The notes under the pieces were generated by a model. The model searched no databases and was not told the DNA's origin. It saw only the letters and a program-made list of their open reading frames with translations. A DNA stretch of 64,000 nucleotides, from assembly GCF_947488835.1 (NCBI RefSeq), contig NZ_CANLBK010000005.1, positions 1 to 64,000 of the forward strand, in the 5' to 3' direction. The translations under genes and the position numbers were made by a program. Below, piece by piece: positions 1 through 9,339 of the stretch. Origin of the DNA: an uncultured Marinobacter sp. GTDB taxonomy: Bacteria > Pseudomonadota > Gammaproteobacteria > Pseudomonadales > Oleiphilaceae. Numbering within the stretch: position 1 is the stretch's first letter; each line of letters starts with the position of its first letter.

Positions 1-9
1 TTAAAGAGC
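1..9 (-). promoter_or_regulatory. boxA-like antitermination element of rrn leader
   Basis: Read on the minus strand these bases are GCTCTTTAA, matching the core of the boxA antiterminator found in ribosomal RNA leaders. It lies about 30 bases downstream of a strong promoter that also points left, so the 16S rRNA gene should begin beyond the left edge. The assignment rests on sequence match and position; the rRNA itself is not visible. Confidence 0.7.
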
Positions 10-39
10 GTTTGAGCCGTTGCTCAATCAAGGTGGCGT

Positions 40-67
40 ATTCTACATCGTCTCGCCGCCTTGTCAA
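40..67 (-). promoter_or_regulatory. rRNA operon promoter, proximal
   Basis: On the minus strand there is a consensus -35 box TTGACA (67-62), a 16-base spacer and a -10 box TAGAAT (45-40). Both the strength and the downstream boxA-like element fit a ribosomal RNA promoter. In Pseudomonas aeruginosa an rrn operon also neighbours the tyrS homologue, which supports the assignment. Confidence 0.8.
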
Positions 68-172
68 CCGTTTAATTAAAGAATCTTCAAACTCGTTTTC
101 TTTAATACTTTCAAACAGTTGCCCTTCTCAATCCACCCCGTCTCAGCGGTGTGTCCCTCGAAGGAGATGCGC

Positions 173-200
173 ATTCTACAGACACACGCAGATCTGTCAA
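173..200 (-). promoter_or_regulatory. rRNA operon promoter, distal
   Basis: A second minus-strand promoter has -35 TTGACA (200-195), a 16-base spacer and -10 TAGAAT (178-173), the same boxes and spacing as the proximal one 133 bases downstream. The bases just upstream (about 203-240) are A/T-rich and could act as an UP element. Tandem near-identical strong promoters are typical of rrn operons. Confidence 0.8.
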
Positions 201-201
201 C

Positions 202-230
202 GGCCATTTTGAAATAATCTCAAAATAGCC
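202..230 (-). terminator. Inverted repeat after tyrS, possible terminator
   Basis: Arms of 11 bases (220-230 and 202-212, one G-T mismatch) flank a 7-base loop just after the tyrS stop codon. There is no clear run of T after the stem, so termination is only a possibility. The repeat also overlaps the upstream element of the distal rRNA promoter. Confidence 0.35.
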
Positions 231-239
231 GAAAATCGA

Positions 240-1442
240 TCAAGCCGTGATCAAAATGCGGGCAATCTTCTTCTTTCCCGCCTGGATCACACAACTGTCA
301 CCCTCTACAAAGGCTCGATCGCCCTCAAATTTCTGGCCATCAACAAAAACAGCACCGCGCCCCAGTACATCTCGAGCAGCAGCTCCATTCTTTACAAGCC
401 CAGACAAACGCAAAACGGATGGCATGGGGATTTCGGCCTGCCCCTCCAATGAAACCTCTACTAAAGGTACGTTTTCAGGGATATCCCCCAGCGCAACACG
501 ATTACCTGCAGACTTATGGGCTGTACTTGCAGCTTCTTCGTTGTGGAAGCGGGTAATAATCTCTTCCGCCAACAGTTTCTTATAGTCCTGGGGATTAGCC
601 CCCGCCTCTACAGCGCTCTGAAACTCCACCACTTCCGCAAGGGGTCGAAAACTCAAAAGCTCAAAGTAACGCCATAGCAACTCATCAGGTACGGATAGCA
701 GCTTGGTGTACATCTCACCTGGCGCGTCGTTTACACCTATATAGTTGCCCAAAGACTTGGACATCTTCTGAACACCATCCAAACCCTCCAGTATGGGCAT
801 AGTCAGGACAGCTTGCGGAGCCTGACCGTAGTGTTTTTGCAAGATACGCCCCATCAGAAGATTAAACTTCTGATCCGTACCACCGCACTCAACATCCGCT
901 TCCAGCGCAACCGAGTCGTAACCCTGTATTAGCGGGTAGAGAAACTCGTGTATGGCAATCGGCTGTTCAGAGCGATAGCGCTTTGTGAAGTCGTCACGCT
1001 CCAACATTCGAGCAACAGTATACTGACCCGCTAACTGGATCATGTCGGTTGCAGCCAGCTTGCTCATCCACTCAGAGTTGAAGACCACCCGGGTTTTGTT
1101 CGGATCCAGAATCTTGAACACCTGCTCTTTATAGGTAATCGCGTTTTGCGCGACCTGCTCATCGGTTAACGGAGGCCGGGTAGCACTTTTACCCGAGGGG
1201 TCACCGATCTTTCCGGTGAAGTCTCCTATAAGGAAAATCACCTCATGCCCGAGATCCTGAAACTGGCGCAGTTTATTAATCAGCACGGTATGACCGAGAT
1301 GGAGATCGGGGGCCGTAGGGTCGAAACCTGCCTTAATACGCAAAGGGCGACCTTCTTTTAACTTCGCAACCAGATCATCTTCCGGTATTAGTTCGTCTAC
1401 GCCTCGCTTGATAATCGCCAGCGCTTCATCAATAGATGCCAT
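240..1442 (-). CDS. tyrS: Tyrosyl-tRNA synthetase
   Basis: Charges tRNA-Tyr with tyrosine in the cytoplasm. The 400-residue product has the class I signature HLGH at residues 48-51, KMSKS at 226-230 and a C-terminal S4-type RNA-binding domain. An in-frame GTG at 1469 would add nine residues, but ATG 1442 has a GGGGA ribosome-binding site about ten bases upstream and gives the normal family length, so I prefer it. The gene is divergent from the M23 peptidase gene and lies between it and the rrn promoters, as tyrZ does in P. aeruginosa. Confidence 0.95.
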   Translation of the reverse strand: MASIDEALAIIKRGVDELIPEDDLVAKLKEGRPLRIKAGFDPTAPDLHLGHTVLINKLRQFQDLGHEVIFLIGDFTGKIGDPSGKSATRPPLTDEQVAQNAITYKEQVFKILDPNKTRVVFNSEWMSKLAATDMIQLAGQYTVARMLERDDFTKRYRSEQPIAIHEFLYPLIQGYDSVALEADVECGGTDQKFNLLMGRILQKHYGQAPQAVLTMPILEGLDGVQKMSKSLGNYIGVNDAPGEMYTKLLSVPDELLWRYFELLSFRPLAEVVEFQSAVEAGANPQDYKKLLAEEIITRFHNEEAASTAHKSAGNRVALGDIPENVPLVEVSLEGQAEIPMPSVLRLSGLVKNGAAARDVLGRGAVFVDGQKFEGDRAFVEGDSCVIQAGKKKIARILITA

Positions 1443-1727
1443 GAATCTTTTATCCCCAATCGGTTTCACAAAAAATATCAGTTACAGACTTCAACAAAAG
1501 AACTCTGTGAGTTACCTGGCGCCCTGCTAAAGTGTAAGCGCTCAGTTTTTAAACAATATCGGGCATTTCGGGCGGCCGCATTATATCAATGGCACCGCAA
1601 GAAATCCGGCCCGCAGCGCAACAACCGTAATGTTCTACGCTGTTCCACGCGCTTTTTATACGGTAATCTGTTGGCCTACACTTGAACAACAGCTTTAACT
1701 AGATGGCACAAGCTGCCGGAATACGGA

Positions 1728-3125
1728 TTGAAACGGATGCGACACTTGCTGAAAATGTTTCCAAAAACCCATATTACCATCGCCGCTGCTGCAACCGTTG
1801 TAGTATCTGCCGCAATTTTGATGAGCCCCAGCGCCGACGTTGAGGCCAAACGGATGTCATACACCCTCGATTTGGAGCAGGGTAAGGCGTCAGCAATTAT
1901 CGCCCAAAAGCCGCAACAGAAGCGCTCCACCGCTGCCGAGCCCGTTGCTGCAGATCAGCCTGCCGTTATTACTCCGGAGCCTCCAGAGTCTGCAACCGCA
2001 GAAGTTACACCCCGCCATACCTGGCAAACATTCGATATTAGATCAGGCGACACACTATCTTCCCTTTTTAAGAAAGCGGGATTCAATGACGGCACCATGC
2101 TCTCCGTAATTCATGGCGAAGGTGAAGCAGATAAGCTGCAACGCCTTTACGCTGGCGAAACGATCCGCTTCGCCATTGACAGCGACGGCGAGCTTGCAGC
2201 AGTTGAACTCCAGCGCAGCCGTTTAGAAACACTGAAGATTGACATACACGAAGGGACGTTTACAGGCAAAACGGAAGTCCGTGAGCCTGAGCCCAAGCCT
2301 GCATTTGCTTCGGGCACCATCGATGGCTCACTATACTTCGCCGCGCGCGAAGCAGGGCTAAACGATCGCCTAACCATGGAGCTTTCTGGCATATTTGGCT
2401 GGGATATCGACTTTGTTTACGACGTTCGCAAGGGCGACCAGTTTGAAGTTGTCTATGAAGAGCTCTATCTCGATGGTGAGAAGTTCAGCACCGGCCGCAT
2501 TCTGTCTGCTCGCTTCGTAAACCGTGGCGAAGAAAACGTTGCCCTCCTTTATACAGACAGCAATGGCGATAGCGACTACTACACACCCGACGGTAAAAGC
2601 ATGCGCAAGGCTTTCTTGCGCACACCTATCGACGCGCGAATTTCCTCGTCATTTAACCTACAGCGCCGCCACCCTGTACTGGATGTAGTGCGCCCTCATG
2701 AAGGAACAGATTACGCCGCACCTCCAGGATCACCAATCAAAGCTGCGGGTAATGGTAGAGTTCAGTTTTCCGGCTGGAAAGGCGGCTATGGCCGTACAAT
2801 TGTTTTAAAGCACGGTGACAACATCACCACGCTGTATGCACACATGAGCCGATTAGCTAAAGGCATGAAAAACGGCGCCCGTGTCAAGCAAGGCCAAACT
2901 ATAGGCTACGTTGGCTCCTCCGGCATGGTAACCGGGCCACACTTGCACTATGAATTCCGCGTAAACGGCTCGCCGCGCAACTCCAGAACCGTAAAATTGC
3001 CTGATGCACAGCCAATTCCGGCGACTGAAATGGCACGATTCAAAAAGCATACGCAACAGCAAGTTGCACAGTTTGAAGCCTTCCGGACAAACTACCAGCA
3101 CCTGGCTTTGGCCTCGGACAACTGA
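1728..3125 (+). CDS. M23 family murein endopeptidase (MepM-like)
   Basis: Probable cell-wall hydrolase that cuts peptide cross-links in the periplasm. An N-terminal hydrophobic segment (about residues 15-35) looks like a signal anchor. A LysM/OapA-like segment around 105-170 (SGDTLSSLFKKAG) follows, and a C-terminal peptidase M23 domain carries HEGTDY and HLHYEF with the zinc-ligand histidines. Residue numbers count from TTG 1728; the start could equally be ATG 1737, and neither has a strong ribosome-binding site. anmK begins seven bases after the stop, so cleavage and recycling of peptidoglycan are probably co-expressed. Confidence 0.85.
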   Translation: MKRMRHLLKMFPKTHITIAAAATVVVSAAILMSPSADVEAKRMSYTLDLEQGKASAIIAQKPQQKRSTAAEPVAADQPAVITPEPPESATAEVTPRHTWQTFDIRSGDTLSSLFKKAGFNDGTMLSVIHGEGEADKLQRLYAGETIRFAIDSDGELAAVELQRSRLETLKIDIHEGTFTGKTEVREPEPKPAFASGTIDGSLYFAAREAGLNDRLTMELSGIFGWDIDFVYDVRKGDQFEVVYEELYLDGEKFSTGRILSARFVNRGEENVALLYTDSNGDSDYYTPDGKSMRKAFLRTPIDARISSSFNLQRRHPVLDVVRPHEGTDYAAPPGSPIKAAGNGRVQFSGWKGGYGRTIVLKHGDNITTLYAHMSRLAKGMKNGARVKQGQTIGYVGSSGMVTGPHLHYEFRVNGSPRNSRTVKLPDAQPIPATEMARFKKHTQQQVAQFEAFRTNYQHLALASDN

Positions 3126-3131
3126 GTTATT

Positions 3132-4229
3132 ATGGACACCTGGATCGGGCTCATGTCCGGCACCAGCATGGATGGCATAGATGCCGTGCTGGTGTCCTTC
3201 CAGGGCAAATCTGTCCGCACTCACGCCACGCACTCCTCTCCTTATCCTGAAGACCTGCGCAAGCGCCTGGTACTGGCTAGCCAGAATCAAGCTACACCAG
3301 ACGAAGTGGGCGAACTCGATACACTGGTCGGCACACTTTTCGCAAACACCGCGGAAGCCCTGATCTGCAAGTCCGGGGTAGACAGATCGTCAATTCGTGC
3401 AATTGGAAGCCACGGACAAACCCTGAGGCACCAACCTTCCGGGCCCGGCCGTTTCTCACTCCAGATCGGCAACCCGTCAATCATTGCGGAGAAAACCTGC
3501 GTTACGACAGTGGGAGATTTCCGCAGCCGTGACATGGCCGCTGGCGGGCAAGGCGCTCCTCTGGTTCCAGCCTTTCATCAGCATTTTTTCGGTTCGGAAA
3601 CAGAAGACAGATGCATCCTCAATCTCGGCGGCATCGCCAACATAACCTGGATTCCATCAGCTCGACACAGCCCGGTAACAGGCTTCGACACGGGGCCTGC
3701 AAATGCTCTGATGGATGCATGGTGCCAAGATCAAACCGGACGCCTTTACGATGAAGACGGCCACTGGGCTATGGAAGGCATAGTTGACCAAGCACTGCTG
3801 AGTGACATGCTCACGGATGCTTACTTTGAGCGACCGCCCCCCAAGAGCACCGGCAAAGAAAAGTTTAATCTTGAATGGGTTAAAACGCTGGTGAAGCGGC
3901 ACGAAGATGTTCAGCCAGAAGACGTTCAGCGCACACTACTGCAACTGACCGTGATCACAGCGATCCGACAAATGCCTCAGTCACCGGCTATGATCGTTTA
4001 CGCTTGTGGCGGGGGTACTCGGAATAGATTGCTTATGAAGGAAATTTCTCAGGGACTTAGCCCTATTCGCGTGCACAGCACCGCTGAACTCGGCCTTGAT
4101 CCGCAGTGGGTAGAGCCTACCGCTTTTGCATGGCTGGCACAGCAAACGATGGAGCACAAACCAGGGAACTTGCCAGAGGTAACCGGAGCTAAAGGTCCGC
4201 GAATTCTTGGGGCAATTTACCCGGCATAA
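3132..4229 (+). CDS. anmK: Anhydro-N-acetylmuramic acid kinase
   Basis: Phosphorylates and opens 1,6-anhydroMurNAc recovered from the cell wall, producing MurNAc-6-phosphate in peptidoglycan recycling. The 365-residue protein begins with the family hallmark GLMSGTSMDGID and contains the sugar-kinase ATPase patterns NLGGIANIT and CGGGTRN. Length is typical. It follows the M23 peptidase gene closely and converges on erpA. The same order occurs in P. aeruginosa. Confidence 0.95.
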   Translation: MDTWIGLMSGTSMDGIDAVLVSFQGKSVRTHATHSSPYPEDLRKRLVLASQNQATPDEVGELDTLVGTLFANTAEALICKSGVDRSSIRAIGSHGQTLRHQPSGPGRFSLQIGNPSIIAEKTCVTTVGDFRSRDMAAGGQGAPLVPAFHQHFFGSETEDRCILNLGGIANITWIPSARHSPVTGFDTGPANALMDAWCQDQTGRLYDEDGHWAMEGIVDQALLSDMLTDAYFERPPPKSTGKEKFNLEWVKTLVKRHEDVQPEDVQRTLLQLTVITAIRQMPQSPAMIVYACGGGTRNRLLMKEISQGLSPIRVHSTAELGLDPQWVEPTAFAWLAQQTMEHKPGNLPEVTGAKGPRILGAIYPA

Positions 4230-4249
4230 CGCAAGCAATCGCTGCCGGG
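4220..4249. terminator. Inverted repeat between anmK and erpA
   Basis: CCCGGCA (4220-4226) and TGCCGGG (4243-4249) form a perfect 7-base stem overlapping the end of anmK, between two convergent genes. There is no T-run, so it is a weak candidate for a bidirectional transcription stop. Confidence 0.3.
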
Positions 4250-4268
4250 CATTAACACTCACACAACC

Positions 4269-4622
4269 TCAAATTGTAAACGAGCTACCACAACCACAGG
4301 TAGAGCTGGCGTTAGGGTTCTGTACCACAAACTGAGAGCCCTGCAAGCCTTCCTGGTAATCTACGGTGGCGCCCACAAGGTACTGGTAACTCATAGGGTC
4401 TACCAGCAGTACAGCTCCATCCCGCTCAATTACGGTATCTTCCTCATCCTGAGTTTCATCAAACGAGAACCCGTACTGAAACCCCGAACATCCACCGCCG
4501 GTAACAAACACGCGCAGCCTGAGGTCGGAGTTGCCTTCCTCATCAACCAGTTCTCGTACTTTGTTGACCGCACTATCGCTGAAAAACAGCGGTGCGGCCA
4601 TTTGCTGCTGGACTACACTCAA
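4269..4622 (-). CDS. erpA: Iron-sulfur cluster insertion protein ErpA
   Basis: A-type carrier that delivers [4Fe-4S] clusters to target enzymes. The three conserved cysteines are present: one in GGGCSGF (about residue 45) and two in TCGCG (109 and 111). I place the start at TTG 4622 because GGAGG lies five bases upstream and the 117-residue product matches family length. A longer reading frame to 4685 lacks such a site and would begin right after the bactofilin stop. It ends a minus-strand group with bactofilin and a DUF6776-like protein. Confidence 0.93.
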   Translation of the reverse strand: MSVVQQQMAAPLFFSDSAVNKVRELVDEEGNSDLRLRVFVTGGGCSGFQYGFSFDETQDEEDTVIERDGAVLLVDPMSYQYLVGATVDYQEGLQGSQFVVQNPNASSTCGCGSSFTI

Positions 4623-4685
4623 GCTTGCCTCCGGATTACCTGATACAACTGCATTGATTATGGTATTCCTGAGTAAAACAATCAA

Positions 4686-5165
4686 CTATTCGGACTTACC
4701 ACCATCTTCATCGGAAGACTCGTCAGCGCTTTCGACAGAATGATTGCGATCAACCTCCGGCCGCGACACCTTATCCTGAGTCAGCAGCCCAGACGGCTCA
4801 CGCTGGTGAACGAGATTGCCGTTTACCGATGCCCCCATCGCCATCTGGATGAGATTGTAGTAAACGCTGCCGTTAATAGCGGCCTTTTCAGCAAGTTCCA
4901 GATGCGCAGACGCATACACGTCACCGTGAACTGTGCCGTTAATGACTACATGCGGGGCGGATATGTCGCCGGTCACCTCACCTACTTCTGAAACTCTCAG
5001 TACCGCATCACTTCCCTCTTCAGCCAGCACTTTGCCCCTGATATGCCCATCAACATGCAAGCCGCCAGAAAAACGCACATCCCCTTCTATGGTGGTACGC
5101 GAAGAAATCAGTGTGTCAAAGTTGCCCGTGGCCCGACGGGGCTTTACCTTTTTCTTGCCAAACAT
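4686..5165 (-). CDS. Bactofilin (polymer-forming cytoskeletal protein)
   Basis: The roughly 100-residue core (about residues 15-115) shows the regular hydrophobic/glycine spacing of a bactofilin beta-helix, with GDVRFSGGLHVDGHIRGKV typical of the family. Short charged tails flank it, including a C-terminal Ser/Asp/Glu-rich stretch. Bactofilins polymerise without nucleotide and often place cell-wall enzymes. The start at ATG 5165 has GGAGAA seven bases upstream; that site overlaps the end of the preceding gene, suggesting coupling. The nearby cell-wall genes are suggestive, but the precise role here is unknown. Confidence 0.85.
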   Translation of the reverse strand: MFGKKKVKPRRATGNFDTLISSRTTIEGDVRFSGGLHVDGHIRGKVLAEEGSDAVLRVSEVGEVTGDISAPHVVINGTVHGDVYASAHLELAEKAAINGSVYYNLIQMAMGASVNGNLVHQREPSGLLTQDKVSRPEVDRNHSVESADESSDEDGGKSE

Positions 5166-5167
5166 TT

Positions 5168-5908
5168 CTAGTTCTCCGTTAAATCGCCCCAACCGAATGT
5201 TCGCTCGGCCTGCGAGGATTTTCGTCCTTCAGCCTGAGCAACCACTTGCACTTCAAGTGGCTCAAAACCGTCTGGCAATGTAAGTTTACCTTCCACATCC
5301 TGGAAATACCGAAAACGGAATTTCACGCCAAGATCTACTATTTCCTCTGACAGGTCTCGCAACGCAATAACTTCTTTCTCCTCACCTCGCATGCCAATTA
5401 TATTGACGGCCACAACGCCTGAAATATAGCTCTTGTTGTTACCAACCTGCGTCAGTACGAGTTTGAAATTATAAACTCCCGGATGACGATCGTTGGCCAG
5501 TGAAAACCGATCGACCTGCAACCCCTTGCTGGTTTCTGAGGGCGCCATGATATTTTTATAGAACGTGAGATCCGATTTAAGCGAGCCTACCCGGGTTTCC
5601 AATTCCACAATAATGTTCCGGGCCTGATTCAGCGCCTGCTCATCGATGAGTTTGCCACGCTCGAGATTAACCAAACGCTGACGAGCATCGCGATAGTTGG
5701 TTTCCAGCGTTGCAAGCTTGTCCTCCAGTCGCTCGTTGGAGGCCTCGACCCCTGTGGACCGAAAGCCTCCCTGAGCCAACCCGGCTGCATACCCGCCAGC
5801 GCCAGCAATCACTGTCAATACGATCATGATCAGCACCCGCTTCAGCCGGTATCCCGGCCGATGGCGGATAACAACATATTCCTCAGAGGGTTTTCGTTGT
5901 TCGCTCAC
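5168..5908 (-). CDS. DUF6776-like membrane-anchored coiled-coil protein
   Basis: A 246-residue protein with a short basic cytoplasmic start, one transmembrane helix (about residues 24-46), a coiled-coil stretch (about 55-115) and a globular C-terminal part. It resembles the DUF6776 family of conserved gammaproteobacterial proteins; I know no established function. Only two bases separate its stop from the bactofilin start, so the two are probably co-translated. A possible role as membrane partner of the bactofilin is inference. Confidence 0.75.
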   Translation of the reverse strand: MSEQRKPSEEYVVIRHRPGYRLKRVLIMIVLTVIAGAGGYAAGLAQGGFRSTGVEASNERLEDKLATLETNYRDARQRLVNLERGKLIDEQALNQARNIIVELETRVGSLKSDLTFYKNIMAPSETSKGLQVDRFSLANDRHPGVYNFKLVLTQVGNNKSYISGVVAVNIIGMRGEEKEVIALRDLSEEIVDLGVKFRFRYFQDVEGKLTLPDGFEPLEVQVVAQAEGRKSSQAERTFGWGDLTEN

Positions 5909-5917
5909 TGGCGTTCC

Positions 5918-6955
5918 TCACGGCAGTAGCGCAGGTGCTTCAAGGCCCAGCGTTTCTTTGAGCCCAAACATGATGTTCATGTTCTGGACAGCTTGGCCGG
6001 CCGCGCCCTTCACCAGGTTATCAATCACAGACGAGATGATCACAATGTTGCTCTGTTCCTGGCGATGCAGTGCCATACGACACAAGTTTGCGCCCCGCAC
6101 ACTGCGGGTCTCCGGATGACTACCGAACGGCATCACGTCTACAAACGGCTCGTCACGATAACGCTCCTCGAACAGTGCCTGTAAACGGTCAAAATCAGCC
6201 GGGTTCTTCAGTTCTGCATAGAGCGTTGCTTCTATGCCGCGAATCATCGGAACAAGATGGGGCACAAATGTCACACCGGTTTCAGCGCCCGCCGCAGCAG
6301 ACAAGCCCTGTCGAATCTCCGGCAAGTGACGATGACCTGACGCCCCATAGGCTTTGAAACTTTCGCTAACTTCACCATGCAACATGGCGATTTTGCCCTG
6401 CCGGCCACCGCCGCTGGCACCGGATTTGGCATCTGCAATCAACCGTGACGGGTCAACCAACCCATTCTCTAGCAGTGGGAGGAAGCCCAGCTGAACCGCT
6501 GTCGGGTAGCACCCGGGGTTGGCAACCAGTTGTGCTTTGGCAATTTCAGCGCGCGCGACTTCTGGCAACCCGTAAACAGCCTTTTCAACCCACTCCGGTG
6601 ATTCATGGGGCAAGCCATACCACTGGGACCAGACCTTCAGATCCTTGAGTCGGAAGTCTGCCGACAGGTCAACAACCCGTACGCCCGCCGCCATCAATTC
6701 CGGAATCAGATCCATGGCAACGCCGTGTGGTGTTGCGAAAAACACCAGATCACAGGCGGCGAGAACACTGGAGTCCGGCTCTGAATAAGCCAGATCAAAG
6801 TGCCCACGGAGATTTGGGTACATATCGGATACCGGCACTCCGGCCTCAGATCTTGAGGTTATGCAGCTTACCGTTACTTCCGGATGAACAGCGAGAATTC
6901 TGAGGAGTTCGACGCCGGTGTAGCCGGTGCCGCCCACAATGCCTACTTTTATCAA
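5918..6955 (-). CDS. argC: N-acetyl-gamma-glutamyl-phosphate reductase
   Basis: Third step of arginine biosynthesis: NADPH-dependent reduction of N-acetylglutamyl phosphate. The 345-residue protein has the N-terminal Rossmann motif [10 protein letters not shown] and the catalytic cysteine in NPGCYPTA (residues near 150). The start is TTG 6955, preceded by GGAGAG four bases away. The DUF6776-like gene starts nine bases after the argC stop, so the group argC-DUF6776-bactofilin-erpA may share a transcript. Confidence 0.95.
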   Translation of the reverse strand: MIKVGIVGGTGYTGVELLRILAVHPEVTVSCITSRSEAGVPVSDMYPNLRGHFDLAYSEPDSSVLAACDLVFFATPHGVAMDLIPELMAAGVRVVDLSADFRLKDLKVWSQWYGLPHESPEWVEKAVYGLPEVARAEIAKAQLVANPGCYPTAVQLGFLPLLENGLVDPSRLIADAKSGASGGGRQGKIAMLHGEVSESFKAYGASGHRHLPEIRQGLSAAAGAETGVTFVPHLVPMIRGIEATLYAELKNPADFDRLQALFEERYRDEPFVDVMPFGSHPETRSVRGANLCRMALHRQEQSNIVIISSVIDNLVKGAAGQAVQNMNIMFGLKETLGLEAPALLP

Positions 6956-7125
6956 CTTGCTCTCCAGCGACGTTGGATAAGGATTTAGAGGAGTCTGTTC
7001 CTGTAGCTTAACGCCTTAGTCTATCATGATAAACCAACGACTCATTGCAGCCTGCAGGGTGACAGTTACAATGATGTCAGAAACCCTCTGGAAGGCCACT
7101 CTCTTGTACCGGAACACCGGCACCC

Positions 7126-8901
7126 ATGAATAAAGTCTGGCATCGGATTAGCGAAAGAATAACCTCTGTTTTCACACGCAGTATGTCCGGTGTGGATTCT
7201 TTGCCACAACTGGCTATTCTCGGCCTGCTATCCGGGCTGGTTACTGGCGCCGTGATTCTGGTCTTCCGCTTGGCCATCGAGTGGCCACTGGAGTATTTCC
7301 TGCCGGGAGAAGGCTCCGAAGCCTTTGAAAGCCTCGATCTAATCACCCGCGGCGTACTGCCACTTGCAGGTGCGCTCGGCATTGGCCTGTTTTTGCATCG
7401 CCTTGCCACTCACGACCGAAAGGTCGGTGTCGTCCATGTGATGGAACGCCTGAATTACCACCAGGGTTACATCACCGCACGGAGCGCCATTATTCAGTTC
7501 ATTGTGGGCGTGGGCACAGTAATCACCGGCCAATCCGCTGGCCGTGAAGGCCCCGCGGTTCATTTGGGCGCTGCATTCTCAAGCCTGATGGGGCAATGGA
7601 TGCGGCTACCCAACAACAGCATACGCACCTTGGTAGCATGCGGCTGCGCTGCTGCCATATCTGCTTCGTTCAACACTCCAATTGCCGGAGTGATTTTTGC
7701 CATGGAAGTGGTGATGATGGAGTACACCATTGCCGGGTTTACGCCCATTATTCTTGCAGCAGTTAGCGCAGCGGTAGTCACCCAGCTTGTGTATGGTTCT
7801 GAGCCGGCCTTCAACGTACCTGCGCTGACCATGAACTCGTTTCTGGAGATACCCTGGATTCTGGTTATCGCTATTATTATCGGCGTTTCCGCCGCGCTGT
7901 TCATTCATCTGGTCGACGCCATGGGGCGATTCAATCAGCGCCCCATCTTATTGCGAGTGATCATCGCCGGGATGCTCATGGCCGTTACCGCTGTGGCGGT
8001 TCCCCAAACCATGGGCATTGGATACGACACAGTAAACGAAACCATGAACGGCGAACTCGGCCTCTGGCTACTTCTCAGCGTAGGTGCTGCGAAACTGGTT
8101 ATCACCGCGTTGACCGTCGGGCTGGGTATGCCCAGCAGCATTATAGGCCCAACGCTTGTTATGGGCGCTGCGCTTGGCGGGGCATTGGGGCTCATCGGTG
8201 GAGACATACTCCCTGGCCACGCTTCATCGGTCGGCTTTTATGCCATGCTCGGAATGGGCGCAATGATGGGTGCAGTTTTACAGGCACCCCTGGCCGCACT
8301 CATGGCACTGATGGAGCTAACCCGAAACCCCAACATCATTCTCCCTGGCATGCTGGTTATTACCACAGCCACGCTTATCACAAGTGAGGCATTCGGGAAA
8401 AAATCCCTCTTCCTGACCGTGCTTAAAAGCCAGGGCTTGAGCTATCAAAACTCACCGGTGATCCAGGCTTTGCGCCGGGTATCTGTGGCGGCAATCATGG
8501 ACAAGAGCATACTGCGCATAAACCGGAACCTGACTGCCGAAGAGGCCCGGAAGGCGCTGCAAGCGGAACCTAAATGGCTGATCGTTGATGGCAAGAACGG
8601 TCCCACAGCCTTGTTGCCAGCAGTTGACCTCGCCCGCTATCTGGAAGATTCAGCTGAGGCGGCATCAAACGAGACGAACGAGCCTGTCGAATCCATTGAC
8701 TTGATGGACATCCCCGCACATCGGCGCGATATTGCGCCGGTTCAATATCAGGCCACCCTCGAAGAGGCAATGCACGAGTTTGAGAACACCAGCGCAGAGG
8801 CGCTGTATGTGCAACGTCATGTAGCACCAATGATTCAAAGGGTTTACGGCGTTGTGCTTAAATCTGATATCGAAAGTTATTACCAATATCGACGGAGTTG
8901 A
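7126..8901 (+). CDS. ClC-type chloride channel or transporter with CBS domains
   Basis: A 591-residue inner-membrane protein with many hydrophobic helices over about residues 25-430. It contains the ClC motif GREGP with the gating glutamate at residue 141 and a later GLGMPSSIIGP motif. A soluble C-terminal part (about 450-590) resembles paired CBS nucleotide-sensing domains. Whether it is a channel or a Cl-/H+ exchanger cannot be decided here. hemJ begins four bases after the stop, so the two are likely co-transcribed. Confidence 0.9.
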   Translation: MNKVWHRISERITSVFTRSMSGVDSLPQLAILGLLSGLVTGAVILVFRLAIEWPLEYFLPGEGSEAFESLDLITRGVLPLAGALGIGLFLHRLATHDRKVGVVHVMERLNYHQGYITARSAIIQFIVGVGTVITGQSAGREGPAVHLGAAFSSLMGQWMRLPNNSIRTLVACGCAAAISASFNTPIAGVIFAMEVVMMEYTIAGFTPIILAAVSAAVVTQLVYGSEPAFNVPALTMNSFLEIPWILVIAIIIGVSAALFIHLVDAMGRFNQRPILLRVIIAGMLMAVTAVAVPQTMGIGYDTVNETMNGELGLWLLLSVGAAKLVITALTVGLGMPSSIIGPTLVMGAALGGALGLIGGDILPGHASSVGFYAMLGMGAMMGAVLQAPLAALMALMELTRNPNIILPGMLVITTATLITSEAFGKKSLFLTVLKSQGLSYQNSPVIQALRRVSVAAIMDKSILRINRNLTAEEARKALQAEPKWLIVDGKNGPTALLPAVDLARYLEDSAEAASNETNEPVESIDLMDIPAHRRDIAPVQYQATLEEAMHEFENTSAEALYVQRHVAPMIQRVYGVVLKSDIESYYQYRRS

Positions 8902-8904
8902 TCA

Positions 8905-9327
8905 ATGCTGTGGGTTAAAGCCTTTCATATAATTTCTCTGGTGTGCTGGTTTGCTGGCCTGTTCTACCTTCCAAGGTTGTTTGTCTACCACGCTGCCTGT
9001 GAGGATGAGCCGGGGCGCGAGCGCTTCAAAATCATGGAGCGCAAACTCTATCGGGGGATAACCACACCCTCGATGATTGCCACCGTGATCTTTGGCACCT
9101 GGTTGCTTACTTATAATGTGGCGGGTTACTTCAGCCAGGGCTGGCTGCATGTGAAGCTGCTGCTCGTGGCATTGTTGATCGTTTACCACTTTTATTGCGG
9201 GCACTTGGTCAAGGTGTTCCGCGACGACCTCAACACTCGCAACCATGTATTTTATCGCTGGTTCAATGAGTTGCCGGTGCTTATCTTGCTGGCTGTTGTT
9301 ATTCTCGCTGTTGTTAAGCCGTTCTAG
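8905..9327 (+). CDS. hemJ: Protoporphyrinogen IX oxidase HemJ
   Basis: Oxygen-independent membrane enzyme oxidising protoporphyrinogen IX in heme synthesis. The 140-residue protein has four hydrophobic helices and the family start with KAFHIISLVCWFAGLFYLPR, including conserved histidine and arginine. Length is normal. hemL lies a few genes downstream on the same strand, so the block joins two heme steps with two thiamine steps. Confidence 0.9.
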   Translation: MLWVKAFHIISLVCWFAGLFYLPRLFVYHAACEDEPGRERFKIMERKLYRGITTPSMIATVIFGTWLLTYNVAGYFSQGWLHVKLLLVALLIVYHFYCGHLVKVFRDDLNTRNHVFYRWFNELPVLILLAVVILAVVKPF

Positions 9328-9339
9328 GGAGTTTTAGCA

